Assembly (NCBI GenBank): GCA_035468985.1
Contig: DATISF010000038.1
Location: 124,001 to 188,000 of the forward strand
Source: DASVHS01 sp035468985
GTDB taxonomy: Bacteria; Acidobacteriota; Thermoanaerobaculia; Gp7-AA8
Direction of reading: 5' to 3'
DNA length: 64,000 nucleotides
Below the pieces are notes generated by a model. The model made no database searches, was not told where the DNA came from, and saw only the letters and a program-made list of their open reading frames with translations. Shown here piece by piece: positions 25,990 to 35,400 of the stretch (its first letter is position 1; every line of letters starts with the position of its first letter). Made by a program: the position numbers and the translations under genes.

Positions 25990-27345
25990 TTACTCTCTAA
26001 CGAATGCAGTGATCGCGCCGAGCAGGGACACTGCCATTGCCATGAAGAGGCTGCCCTGCACGCCATGCAACAGAGGCGACGGTCCGCCGCGATCGAGGAT
26101 CGTGGTGAACACCGCGCCGGCCAGACCGATGCCGAGGACCATTCCGGCGTTGCGGGCCGTGGCGAGGACGCCCGCGGCAATCCCCTGCCGGTGACGCGGC
26201 GCCGCCCCCATGAGCGCGCTGTTGTTCGGCGACACAAAAAGTCCAACGCCGAGTCCGACGACGGCCAGCCCGCCGGCAATCGACGCGCGTGATCCAGCCG
26301 GTGCAAGAAGCGCGAGCAGCGCGAGCCCGAGCGCAAGGATCACCATGCCGCTCGTCGCAAGGACGCGCGAACCGATCCGATCCGACAACGCGCCGGCGAT
26401 CGGAGCGACGATGGCCATGACGATCGGTTGCGCCGTGAGAATGAGCCCGGCCTCCTGCGTATTCAAGCCGCGTCCCTGAATCAGCAGGAACGGCAGGACG
26501 AACAGCACACTGTAGACGCAGATGTAGTTCATCAGCGCGCTGGCAGTCGCGGCGCTGAACACGCGGCTGCGGAAGAGCGTGAGGTCGAGCATCGGATTCG
26601 GGCGATGCCGCTCCGTGCGCACGAACACCGCGAGCACGACAGCAGAAATCATGATCAGCGACAGGGTCAGCGGCGATGTCCATCCCCAGGCGTGTCCCTG
26701 ATCGAGCGCGATGAGAAGCGCGACCAGGCCGACGGTGAATAGCGCGGCGCCGGCGTAATCGAACGGCTCGCCGGTCTTGTCGCTGCGTTCTTCTTTGATC
26801 GCGCGGAGCGCGAGCCAGATTCCGATGGCGCCGACCGGCACGTTGATGAAGAACACCGAGCGCCAGCCGAACGCGTGAGCGAGCCAGCCGCCGAGCGAAG
26901 GCCCCGCCGTGAGGCCGAGGTATGTGAACGTCGCCTGCGCTCCGAGAGCGCGGCCGCGTTGCCCGGCCGGAAAGGTCTTCGTCAGGATCGCCGGCGAGTT
27001 CGCGAACAGCATCGCCGCGCCGATGCCCTGAATCCCGCGCATGGCGATGAGCATGTGCGCGCTGGGCGAGACGCCGCAGAGCGCCGACCCGATGACGAAC
27101 AGCACGAAGCCGCCGACGTACATCGGCTTGTGCCCGTGGAGATCGCCGGCGCGTCCGACGCCGAGGAGTAGCGCGCTGACGACGAGGAGATAGATCGTGG
27201 CCACCCATTCGATCGCCGCCACGCTCACGCGGAGATCGCGCGCGAGCACCGGCAGGACGGTGTTGACCACGCTGCCGTCGAGCGCGGACATGAAGGTCCC
27301 CACGCCGATCGCGGTCAACACGGACCAGCGGCTGCTGCTCGCCAT
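25990..27345 (-). CDS. MFS drug/efflux transporter (EmrB/QacA-like)
   Basis: 451 residues, almost entirely membrane segments, probably 14. Motif A is seen as GRAGDLHGHKP between helices 2 and 3 and the antiporter motif C as GLTAGPSLGGWL in helix 5; the opening LDGSVVNTVLPVLARDL is typical of the DHA2 (14-TMS) group. It likely exports toxic or lipophilic compounds using the proton gradient. The ATG directly abuts the stop of the upstream DUF255 gene, implying one transcript. Substrate unknown. Confidence 0.87.
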   Translation of the reverse strand: MASSSRWSVLTAIGVGTFMSALDGSVVNTVLPVLARDLRVSVAAIEWVATIYLLVVSALLLGVGRAGDLHGHKPMYVGGFVLFVIGSALCGVSPSAHMLIAMRGIQGIGAAMLFANSPAILTKTFPAGQRGRALGAQATFTYLGLTAGPSLGGWLAHAFGWRSVFFINVPVGAIGIWLALRAIKEERSDKTGEPFDYAGAALFTVGLVALLIALDQGHAWGWTSPLTLSLIMISAVVLAVFVRTERHRPNPMLDLTLFRSRVFSAATASALMNYICVYSVLFVLPFLLIQGRGLNTQEAGLILTAQPIVMAIVAPIAGALSDRIGSRVLATSGMVILALGLALLALLAPAGSRASIAGGLAVVGLGVGLFVSPNNSALMGAAPRHRQGIAAGVLATARNAGMVLGIGLAGAVFTTILDRGGPSPLLHGVQGSLFMAMAVSLLGAITAFVRE

Positions 27346-29088
27346 CTACTTGAGCGCCGCGGCCAGCGCCTCGGGTGTCGTCAAGGCGTCGCTGCAGCCC
27401 GCGGCACGGCAGACGTGTGCGGTGGCCGTTCCATCCGGAAGAGGCTGCAAACTTCCGATGCGGACATTCTTCGATGGCGGATGCTTCGCATCACCGCCAT
27501 GAACGATGACGCGCATCGGGTCGTACGACGTTTGCGCGGCTCGCATCAGCGCGGCGGTGTCCTGGCGGTAGGGCATGCCGAAGATGATGACGCGCGTGAC
27601 GGTTGCACGCGTGGCGCCGAGGGCTTCGGAGCGCTGCTGCAGGTCGTCGCGGCCGCTGATCGCGGCGAGGCGCTGGAGATTGATCGCGGAGCGAGCGTTC
27701 AACGGCGCGAGGGCGGCCGGGGTGACAACGAACGCTCGCACGGGCTCAGGCACCTCGCTGCCGCTCTCGTATCGCCTTGTGCCCGCGTTCCAGAACAGGA
27801 CGTCCTGCCGACCCTGCATATCGAGCGCGAGGTCCAGCCATTTGGCATCGAGCGTTGCCTCGTAGAGATCGATGCAGGCCTGGATCAGCGAAGCATGGTC
27901 GTTGGCGGTCGCGGGAACTCCCGGCCGGCGCCACAGCTGACCTGTCTTCTGATCGAATCGCGTGCGCTGGATGAAGGTTCCTCCCAGGACCGCGGCCCGC
28001 ACGAATCGATCCTCATTGGAACGAGCGAGCACAGAGATGATGAGCGCGCTGCTCTCGAGAATCGGCTCGTCGCGCGCCGGCATCGGCCGCTTCAAGCGGA
28101 TGTCGAGCATCTTCGCCATCGCCGCTGCAAGAGCGGGATCGGGCGTGTCTGTGCGCGCCGATCGAAGAATGTTTTTTTCACCGGGCCCGACACCGAACCG
28201 TTCGCACAGTTCCGCGCCAATCTTCGGCCCGAAGGTGTGCATGATCTCGGACCGATCCCAAAGGTAATACGCCCCTTCGACGATCACGGGCCGCCCGATG
28301 GGGACGAGACTGTCGGCCTGCTGCGAATCGTTGAAGCCGCCGTTCCGCATCTGGAGATCGCGAACCGAATATTCGAGGGTGTTGCGCGCGACCTCGGCGA
28401 AGCGCGCGTCGCCGGACAACTGCGCTGCCTCCAGATAGGCCGACGCAAGATTTGCCTGATCGGTGAGGTTCTTGTCGAAGAACGGCACGGCGCGAAAGAA
28501 ACCGCCGCCGAGGATGTCCTGACGGTCGGAGCGATCGAGGGCCCGGAGCTGTTCGAATGTGTGCCTACCGGCTGAAGGCGGTGCTGCATTCTCCGGCGTA
28601 CGAGCGCGAAGACGCCGCACCTTCAACCGCGAGTCTTCGAGATAGCCGCTGCGGTCAGTGCTCCAGTGATCCGCGATCGCCTGTAGATCGGCCGGCTTGG
28701 CGGCGACGTCGAGCCATTCGAGATCGGAGGTGAGCGCGTAGATGACGATATCGGCGGTATCGCGGCGGTCCGATGCCGCCGCGTATGCGGCCGCAACCGC
28801 CGGCCACTCGGCACGATCGAGGAGGATCGGAACGAACCTTCCATTGAGCGCCGCCACGGTCGCGGGATCGGACTCGAGCGCCTGGTGTGCGGTTCGTGAT
28901 GAATGCGGCGCGAACGATCCGACGACCAGCGCGATCGGTTTGCCTTCCTTCTGGGCGCGATCGAACGCCGCCTTCCCCCAGGCCTCCCACTTCACCCGGT
29001 CGCCGGCGTGATCGTTGAAGTACGTCACGGCCGGCGGCGACGCGGCATTGATCAGGAGCACGCTGAACAGGACGAGACGGCGGAGCAT
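27346..29088 (-). CDS. DUF255 (YyaL/SPATA20-like) protein with degenerate active-site motif
   Basis: 580 residues from an ATG giving a signal peptide MLRRLVLFSVLLINAASP; the longer open frame upstream is less likely. The N-terminal thioredoxin-like part and the following alpha/alpha-barrel region (NGGFNDSQQADSL; AYYLWDRSEI) follow the DUF255 family, and the C-terminal VCRAAGCSDALTTPEAL matches its conserved end. However the family CHWCHVM motif is replaced by SFAPHSSRTAHQ, so both Cys are gone, and other conserved positions differ. The normal family is cytoplasmic; this one appears exported. Probably a diverged paralogue with a changed role. It is followed without a gap by the MFS exporter. 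Confidence 0.75.
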   Translation of the reverse strand: MLRRLVLFSVLLINAASPPAVTYFNDHAGDRVKWEAWGKAAFDRAQKEGKPIALVVGSFAPHSSRTAHQALESDPATVAALNGRFVPILLDRAEWPAVAAAYAAASDRRDTADIVIYALTSDLEWLDVAAKPADLQAIADHWSTDRSGYLEDSRLKVRRLRARTPENAAPPSAGRHTFEQLRALDRSDRQDILGGGFFRAVPFFDKNLTDQANLASAYLEAAQLSGDARFAEVARNTLEYSVRDLQMRNGGFNDSQQADSLVPIGRPVIVEGAYYLWDRSEIMHTFGPKIGAELCERFGVGPGEKNILRSARTDTPDPALAAAMAKMLDIRLKRPMPARDEPILESSALIISVLARSNEDRFVRAAVLGGTFIQRTRFDQKTGQLWRRPGVPATANDHASLIQACIDLYEATLDAKWLDLALDMQGRQDVLFWNAGTRRYESGSEVPEPVRAFVVTPAALAPLNARSAINLQRLAAISGRDDLQQRSEALGATRATVTRVIIFGMPYRQDTAALMRAAQTSYDPMRVIVHGGDAKHPPSKNVRIGSLQPLPDGTATAHVCRAAGCSDALTTPEALAAALK

Positions 29089-29143
29089 TGCCCGGTTCCA
29101 ACACCAAACGCGAGCAGTCTCTTTCTGTGCTACAACGAACCGC

Positions 29144-29443
29144 GTGCTGGAGAGTCTCACCATCGATTCATTCACGCCGCACGTCGGCACGAGCTTCTGG
29201 GCGGAGTTTCCCAACGGCGCCAAAGTGGAGCTGCGTCTGCTGCGCGCGGCGAAGGTGATGGAGAGCGAAGCGGCCCGCCTCCCCCGCCATCCCTTTTCCC
29301 TTTTCTTCCTCGGCCCAAAATCTCATCTCCTGCGGCAACACATCTACAGGATCACCCACGACACCTTTGATGCGATGGATCTGTTTCTGGTTCCGGTCGG
29401 CGAGGAGGCCGGCGGCTATCTCTACGAAGTGGTGTTCACCTGA
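29144..29443 (+). CDS. DUF6916-like small protein
   Basis: 99 residues starting with GTG (LESLTIDSFTPHVGTSFWA). The pattern F-x-x-H-x-G-T-x-F, HPFSLFFLGPKS, then DLFLVPVGEEAGGYLYEVVF matches the DUF6916 family, small proteins often found near tail-collar/microcystin-dependent genes. TGC-TACAAC, an extended -10-like element, ends 7 nt before the GTG with no Shine-Dalgarno. Its 3' end overlaps the converging GNAT gene by 22 nt. Function unknown; a chaperone or structural part for the collar proteins is an inference from neighbourhood. Confidence 0.68.
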   Translation: MLESLTIDSFTPHVGTSFWAEFPNGAKVELRLLRAAKVMESEAARLPRHPFSLFFLGPKSHLLRQHIYRITHDTFDAMDLFLVPVGEEAGGYLYEVVFT

Positions 29444-29913
29444 TCGGGAGTCCAGCGCATCAGGTAGTAGACGCCGTTCGTATCCACCTTTTGAAATCCG
29501 AGGCGCTGGTAGAGGCGCAGCGCGGGGTTGTACGCTTCGACGTGAATCGTGACCGGCTTCGACGCCGCGGCGCCGCGCGCGAGGACTTCGCGCAAAAGCG
29601 TGGTGCCAATTCCGCTGCCGCGTCGTTCGCCGATCAGCGTGATATCGACGAGCCGGATCTGATCGCGCCACTCGTCGATCCACAAGCGGCCAACCGGTTC
29701 GCCGTCGAGCTCGACGATGTTGCGCTCGCAGGTCGGGTAGTGCCGCTCGTAATGCTGAAACTGCGCGGCGAACTGCTGATCGAGGAACGCGCTCTTCTGC
29801 GCCTCGTCGAACGGGAAATGACGCATCTCTTCCTCTCGCGTGGAGTGGTAGAGACGACGCATGAAATCGTAGTCGGCCGCCGTTGCTGGACGGAGGGTGA
29901 TGCCCGGGATCAC
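29422..29913 (-). CDS. GNAT-family N-acetyltransferase
   Basis: 163 residues from a GTG overlapping the upstream stop (GTGA). The acetyl-CoA loop is seen in LIGERRGSGIGTTLLREVLARG (motif A, RxGxGxG/A form) and ALRLYQRLGFQKVD is the usual final helix. Substrate unknown. It is the last gene of the minus-strand run that includes the Tat protein and the collar proteins, so it may modify one of them. Confidence 0.83.
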   Translation of the reverse strand: MIPGITLRPATAADYDFMRRLYHSTREEEMRHFPFDEAQKSAFLDQQFAAQFQHYERHYPTCERNIVELDGEPVGRLWIDEWRDQIRLVDITLIGERRGSGIGTTLLREVLARGAAASKPVTIHVEAYNPALRLYQRLGFQKVDTNGVYYLMRWTPDQVNTTS

Positions 29914-30590
29914 GACCCGGCGCGGACGGTCATCACGACGTAATCGAAACTGACCTCATTGGCGTCGTTGGTTCGCAGCAGAAGCGGTTCACCTCCGCTG
30001 ATGAACGTCGAAGGCTGGGTTCCGTCGGCCAGGCGCACGGAGGTCCAGTCGATCGCGCGGTCGCTGATGGCGAGGATGTAAGCACCGCGATTGAGCTTCA
30101 ACGCATCGCTGACGCTGTTCACGGCGAATGAGATCGTGCCTGACACTTCGGGCGCCGAGGCGCGGCGCACTTTCACGGAGAGGTCGATCGCACCCGTGGT
30201 CGGCACCGGAACCAGAAACGAGGCCGGACTGGAGTTGCTGACGCTCTTTCCGGCTTCCGGATGCGTGAAGGCGAAGAACGGCACATCGCCGGCGACCGTG
30301 TGGAAGATCACGTCGATCAGCACGTTCAAGTTGTCGCTGGGGAACCGCCGCATGCCGCGGAACGAGAATCGGGCACTGCGCGAGAAGAGGGTCGGATCGC
30401 CGGTCAGGATGCTCTCCGCCGCCTGAAACGACCGCGATGCGTCGGCCAGGAATCCGACCGAAAGCGGCAGCGCCGCGGCAGGGGCCTTCGCGGCCGCGTG
30501 CATCACGCCCGGCATCGTCAGACCGGCAACAGCCAGCGATCCGGTGACCAGGAACTGGCGGCGATTCACGTGCTTCTCTGCGTTGCTCAT
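29910..30590 (-). CDS. Tat-exported beta-rich protein of unknown function
   Basis: 226 residues. NRRQFLVTGSLAVAGLTMPG near the N-terminus is a twin-arginine signal followed by a hydrophobic stretch and an AAAKA cleavage region. The mature part has short strands (ARFSFRGMRRFPSDNLNVLI, SFDYVVMTVRAGS) and no recognised domain. The ATG is preceded by AAGGA about 10 nt upstream; an in-frame GTG at 30626 is less likely. It is coupled to the GNAT gene by a 4-nt overlap and follows the three collar genes. Confidence 0.68.
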   Translation of the reverse strand: MSNAEKHVNRRQFLVTGSLAVAGLTMPGVMHAAAKAPAAALPLSVGFLADASRSFQAAESILTGDPTLFSRSARFSFRGMRRFPSDNLNVLIDVIFHTVAGDVPFFAFTHPEAGKSVSNSSPASFLVPVPTTGAIDLSVKVRRASAPEVSGTISFAVNSVSDALKLNRGAYILAISDRAIDWTSVRLADGTQPSTFISGGEPLLLRTNDANEVSFDYVVMTVRAGS

Positions 30591-30717
30591 ATCCGATAGG
30601 TCCTTCAAGGAACGACGTTTAGACACTCGCCCCAGATCCAGTCTATTTGAGACAGAGTCTCGATGGTAACACGCCGTTCCGCGACCACGAGGAGTATGGA
30701 TGGCACTAACGACAGAT

Positions 30718-30752
30718 GTCGCGATCGCGCCAGCGAGCGGCGCGATCGCGAC
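30718..30752. terminator. Perfect 14-bp GC hairpin after the collar genes
   Basis: GTCGCGATCGCGCC (30718-30731) and its exact complement (30739-30752) enclose a 7-nt loop. It lies 12 nt beyond the stop of the last collar gene and contains the GCGATCGC octamer twice. No T-tract follows on the minus strand, so it could be a factor-assisted terminator or an RNA-stabilising 3' end rather than a classical intrinsic terminator. The remaining gap up to 30590 holds only a small GAGAC/GTCTC hairpin (30649-30661). Confidence 0.55.
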
Positions 30753-30764
30753 GGTTTCATAAGA

Positions 30765-31292
30765 CTAGGTACGCGGTGGAAACACGCCCTGCAGCGCGAT
30801 GTTGAAGTAGAGGGTCAGATACGGCTGCATGTTGTTGTGGGGCGCGTTGCCGCCTGCGGGCGCCAGTGCGTTCGGTGACATCGTTACCAGCGGCGCCCCG
30901 GCCGGAGGAAGGTAGGGCGTCGTGCCGCCGACACTGGAGCGGGCGAGGACATTCCCTCCCGGCAGATTCGTGTCGGCCGGCGGAACCTGCGCGGTGATCG
31001 TGTGGGTGTGCGACGGAATCTCCGAAATGAGGAGCGTCACGGTCTCGCTGCCGCCGGTCTCGCCGAGGTCGTGCAGGCTCAGGCCGGGTCCCTGCCCCGG
31101 ATGCATCGGCGCGGAGCCTTCCAGGTTCGGCAGAGCGAAGGTCGACTTGCCGTCACCTCCGTACGTGGTGCCGAGCAGCGAGAACAGCGCTGTGTTCTGA
31201 GAGATCGGCATCAATTGTCCGTCGCACCAGGCCCAGCCTTTGGGAGCGAAGTTGAAAGGGAAAATTCTGATTTCAGCAACAAACGGATCCAT
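30765..31292 (-). CDS. Phage tail-collar / microcystin-dependent-type protein 1
   Basis: 175 residues. The N-terminal collar domain has AEIRIFPFNFAPKGWAWCDG, LFSLLGTTYGGDGKSTFALP and LNLEG-type loops; the C-terminal half carries IPSHTHTI and APHNNMQPYLTL, the His-rich receptor-tip motifs seen in short tail fibres and in the Microcystis MrpB/MdpB type proteins. No signal peptide is present. AAGGAG lies 9 nt before the ATG. It is the third of three tandem paralogues and no other phage gene is near, so it is probably a host-encoded fibre-tip protein that forms trimers. Confidence 0.85.
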   Translation of the reverse strand: MDPFVAEIRIFPFNFAPKGWAWCDGQLMPISQNTALFSLLGTTYGGDGKSTFALPNLEGSAPMHPGQGPGLSLHDLGETGGSETVTLLISEIPSHTHTITAQVPPADTNLPGGNVLARSSVGGTTPYLPPAGAPLVTMSPNALAPAGGNAPHNNMQPYLTLYFNIALQGVFPPRT

Positions 31293-31306
31293 GTCTCAAT
31301 CACTCC

Positions 31307-31810
31307 TTAGGTCTGCGACGGGAAGATCCCGAACAGCGAAATGATGAAATCGACGCACAGGTACGGTTGAAAGTTGTTGTGAGGCTGACTGCCGCCGACG
31401 GAACTGACCGACTGCGGGGCCATCGGCTGGCCACCGGGAACGCTCTGGTAGAGATCGAACGTGTTCGTCTGGGCGGTCAGGTTGTTGGCCGGACTGGCAT
31501 CGTTGGCGATGCTGTTCGTACCGAGCATGGAGTGTGAGTGCGCCGGGATTTGACTCACGGTGAGCGTGATCGTCTCGGCGCCTCCGTTCTCCGCGAGAAC
31601 AAAGCCACTCCCCTGGTGGATGGGAATCCGGCCGCGCAGATCGGGAAGCGCAAACGTGCTCTGGCCGTCTCCGCCGTACGTCGTACCGATCAAATTGAAG
31701 AGGGTGTCGTATTCGGAGATCGCCAGAAGCTGCCCCTCGCAGAACATCCACCCGGCAGGCGCGAAGTTTCCGGCGAACATCCGAATCTCGCCAACATAAG
31801 GTTGTGCCAT
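31307..31810 (-). CDS. Phage tail-collar / microcystin-dependent-type protein 2
   Basis: 167 residues, paralogous to both neighbours: VGEIRMFAGNFAPAGWMFCE, LFNLIGTTYGGDGQSTFALP, IPAHSHSM and PHNNFQPYLCVDF in the same order. The region between the two His motifs (LGTNSIANDASPANNLTAQT onwards) is the most divergent and is where target contacts would be expected. AAGGAG precedes the ATG. Separated by 14 nt from the next collar gene, so one operon. Confidence 0.85.
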   Translation of the reverse strand: MAQPYVGEIRMFAGNFAPAGWMFCEGQLLAISEYDTLFNLIGTTYGGDGQSTFALPDLRGRIPIHQGSGFVLAENGGAETITLTVSQIPAHSHSMLGTNSIANDASPANNLTAQTNTFDLYQSVPGGQPMAPQSVSSVGGSQPHNNFQPYLCVDFIISLFGIFPSQT

Positions 31811-31830
31811 CGTCGTACTCCTTGTTGTTC

Positions 31831-32334
31831 CTAGTTCGGGGACGGGAAGATGCCCTGCAGCGCGATGCAGAACGAGAGCGTCAGAAAAGGTTGCATGTTC
31901 AGGTGGGCTTGCGACCCGCCGACGTTCGAGACGGCCTGGGGGGCAAGCGCAGCCAGGGCGTTGTCGGCGCCGTGATAGGCCTGGCTCGCCGTTCGGGCCA
32001 ACAGGTTGCCGGCGGGGATTGCCGCGTTGCCGACGTTGCTGGTCCCGCTCAAAACGTGGACGTGAGTCGGGATCTCGCTGATCGAGAGCGTGTGTGCCTG
32101 CTCGCCGCCGCGTTCACCGAGGATATGGCTGTTGCCGACGTGAATCGGCGTCCTGCCCCGGAGATCGGGAAGACCGAAGTTCACCCTCCCGTCGCCACCG
32201 AACGTGGTCCCGAGCAGAGAGAAGAGAGCCTGGTTCAGGTTGATGGGAAGAAGTTGACCGTCGCAGAGAGCCCACCCCTTGGGCGCAAAAATGAAACTCA
32301 TCATCCGGATTTCCGACAAAAACGGTTCGGCCAT
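31831..32334 (-). CDS. Phage tail-collar / microcystin-dependent-type protein 3
   Basis: 167 residues from the ATG with AGGAGA upstream; a further 13 codons upstream are open but not supported. Motifs LSEIRMMSFIFAPKGWALCD, LFSLLGTTFGGDGRVNFGLP, IPTHVHVL and AHLNMQPFLTLSF follow the same order as the other two, and it ends with the shared FPSP-type tail. First collar gene of the run, 67 nt after the giant gene stop on the same strand. Confidence 0.85.
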   Translation of the reverse strand: MAEPFLSEIRMMSFIFAPKGWALCDGQLLPINLNQALFSLLGTTFGGDGRVNFGLPDLRGRTPIHVGNSHILGERGGEQAHTLSISEIPTHVHVLSGTSNVGNAAIPAGNLLARTASQAYHGADNALAALAPQAVSNVGGSQAHLNMQPFLTLSFCIALQGIFPSPN

Positions 32335-32401
32335 TGTTCTTTCTCCTACTTCCACCGCTGTGCGCGGCAGCATTTCGGCTGGTGCACTCGTGACGTAAAT
32401 C

Positions 32402-35400
32402 CTATGGAGGAGTGTTGATCGGACCGGCGATCAGATTGATCGTCCCGTTGGTGGCGACGCTACCTGTGTTGTGACTCGTCAGCTCGGAGAGGGCATCCAC
32501 GGACGCCGGCGGGTTGTCGACGAGTTGATTGGTCGAGAGACCCGTTCGGAGGAGAGCGAGCTGCCCGGCCACGAGCTCGCCGGTCGGCGCGACCGCCGGG
32601 ACGAAGTTGTTGGTGATGTTCGACCGCAGCGTGTTGCATGTGGCCAGACAGTTCGACTGCATGAAGATGTTCGACAGCGAGAAGCCGCCGTTCTGTACCG
32701 TGGCGACAAAGTCCGTATCGACGGTGTTGTTCGTGACCGTGGCATCCGTTCCGCCCGTCCCGTTCCTCGAGATGATCTCGATCCCTCGGCCGTCCGGCTC
32801 CTGACGAATGATGTTCGAGTCGACCAGAACCCTGGCCGCCGCTCCACCGTTCACGTTGATGCGGATTCCGGCGCCGCCGCCGGACAGGAAGCTCACAGCG
32901 TTGCCGATCCGGTTGCTCTGGAACCGGCCGTTGGCAACGCCGCCGGTCGATAGGGTCGAGGTGAAGAAGTTGATTGCCTGGGCGGTCGAGAACTGGAACG
33001 TGTTGCTCAGGACCTTGTAGGTGACGTTGCTCCCGCCGTCGTGGTTCAGATCCATATGGATGTTGTTGGTCGTGAACGACGAGTTCTGGATCGTGGCCGA
33101 GGTGATCGTCGCGTTCACGCCGGAAGCGGGATTGATCTGCATACCGTCCGCGAACTGATTCTGAACGACGCAGCCATCCATGAGGAAGCTCGTCACCGTG
33201 GCGTTGCGGACTTCGAAGTTCATGCCGCTGTCGAGCACGGATCCGGTGAGAACGTCGTTGGTGAAGTTCCAGGTCGACGTGCCGCTGCCGATTCCGATGC
33301 CGATGTTGTCGTGTTCCGTCGGCCCGATGGTGGAGTTGCTGATGGTGATCGTTCCGTTGACAGCGGTCCCCGTCGTGAAGTCGCCGATCTCGATACCGCG
33401 ATCGCCCGATACGCCGGCGTTGTCCGTGATGAAGCAATGATCGATGGTGAGGCTGCTGATCGTATTGGCGCTGATCTCGTCGAAGTTTGTGGCGGCGTTC
33501 TGGATCAGCATGCGAGTGAGGGAGACGTTCGACGTGCTGGTCAGTACGACCGCGTGGCCGGTTGTCGCCTGGATCGTGCCGCCGGTGCAGTCGCCTGTTA
33601 CCGGTGCGTTGGCAGTGGACAGGGTGCCCAGCGGCTGAACCGTGATCGAGCCGCCGCAGTTGCCGGCTGAGTTCCCCTTGACCTTGAGGCCTCCGATCGA
33701 ACCCGTGGTGTCGAGCAGGATGCCGTTGACAGCACCGTTCGCGCTGATGCTCCGGAACTCCAGGTTGTTCGCTCCGATGGTGGTGTTGGCGACGTTGAGG
33801 GCGGTGCCGGTCGTTGTGATCAGCGTGTTATTCAACGCGCCGGTTGCCGCGTTGTTACACGGGTTCTCGTCGCAGACTTCGACGGTGCCGCCGCCCGTGG
33901 CGGTGAATGCGTTGCTCCCGCCGGTGTTGAGCGTCATGCCGCCGGCAAAGCGCATCGTCGTACCGGTGTTGGTCTGAAGCAGGATGCCTGCCCCGGTGCT
34001 GCTCACGACCCCCGTGAAGAACAGCGTGCCGCCGGTGGCGTTCTGGATGTCGACCGCTCTCTGGCCCGCGGTGTTCTGCGTGATGGTTGCGCCACACGTC
34101 ACGCTGGCGCTGCCTCCGGAGACCCTGAACGAAGAACTGGTCTGCGCGGAGATCGCACCGCTGGTGATTGTGAGCGTGCCGCCGGTGACAGTCGTCAGGA
34201 GAATGCCGTTGACGCCGCCGTTCGAATTCACCGTCGCGATCGTCGATGCCCCGAGGGCAATTCCGTTGAGGTCGAGCGCGGTGCTGCTCACGTCGATGCT
34301 GCTGGCGCCGCCCGTGGCCGTGATGGTGAGCGTCCCGCCGCCGGACATCGTCAGGCCCTTGCCAGTGTGGCCGGAGCCGATCGCCGACAGCGTCAGGTGA
34401 TTGAACGTGAAGTTGCCGGCGGTGTTCGTGCCGCTGATCGCCACGAGCGTGTTGTTGAACGAGATGTTGCTCGAAGTGAGGCTGAGGTTGTTGACGGTCA
34501 GCGTGCCGGTCATGTTCTTGATGATCGAGATGACCCCACCGGCGGTTCCTACGCTTCCGCTCAGCGACGTGCCGTTCATCAGCAGCGTGCCGTTGAACAT
34601 GCCCAACGCCGAGTTGACGTCGAGCAGCACTCCGAGGTTGTTGTTGTTCGTGATCGTGCCGCTGTAGGTGATGTTGGCCGAGGTGTTCGTGGCCGTGCCG
34701 CCGATCTTGAACGATGTGGTCGCGGCCGAGATGCTGTATCCCGATCCAAACGTGATCGTACCGGTCTCAGTGAAGATCAGGATGCCACCGCCCGTGCCGG
34801 CGATCGTGCTCGTCGCACCCGTGAAGTTGTACGTGCCCGAGCTGGCGCTGATGCTGATGCCCGTGCTTCCGCCGCTCGTCGTCACGTTGCCGCTGAAGTT
34901 GATCGTGCCGGAGTTCCCACCGGCGATGGTCACGACATTCGCGGCGTTGGTCTGATTGATCGTGCTACCCCAACTGATCGTGCCGGCGCCACCGCCGGTG
35001 ACGTTGAACGTCGATCCGGCGGCCCCCGTGAGCGAACCACCCGTGGCGCCCCACGTGCCGGTGACGGCGATGAGATTCACGCCGTTCGTGCCGCCCGTGG
35101 AACTGACGTTCGCAAACGTGCCGCTCACGACGCCGGTGTTGAGGTTCAGCGCCGTGGCCGCGGACACATTGAGCGTGGCGCCGACGGCGAGCGTGCCGAA
35201 GCTCGTTCCGGAAATGCCCGTCGTCCCGCCCGTAACCGTGCCGCTACTGACCGTGATCGTGCCGGTCACGGTGTTCAGCGAGATACCGGTCGTCGCGCCG
35301 GTCGTGTTCACAGAAGTGAACGTCACGCCCGATCCGCCGACGGTGATGCCGTTGATGTTCACGCCGACGCCCGCTGCGCCGGTCGTCACGTTGGCCGTGC

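Noticed and set aside
30765..32334. Prophage remnant
   Set aside because: Only collar-domain proteins are present; no integrase, capsid, portal, terminase, tail tube or lysis gene lies nearby, and the genes are a clean paralogous series.
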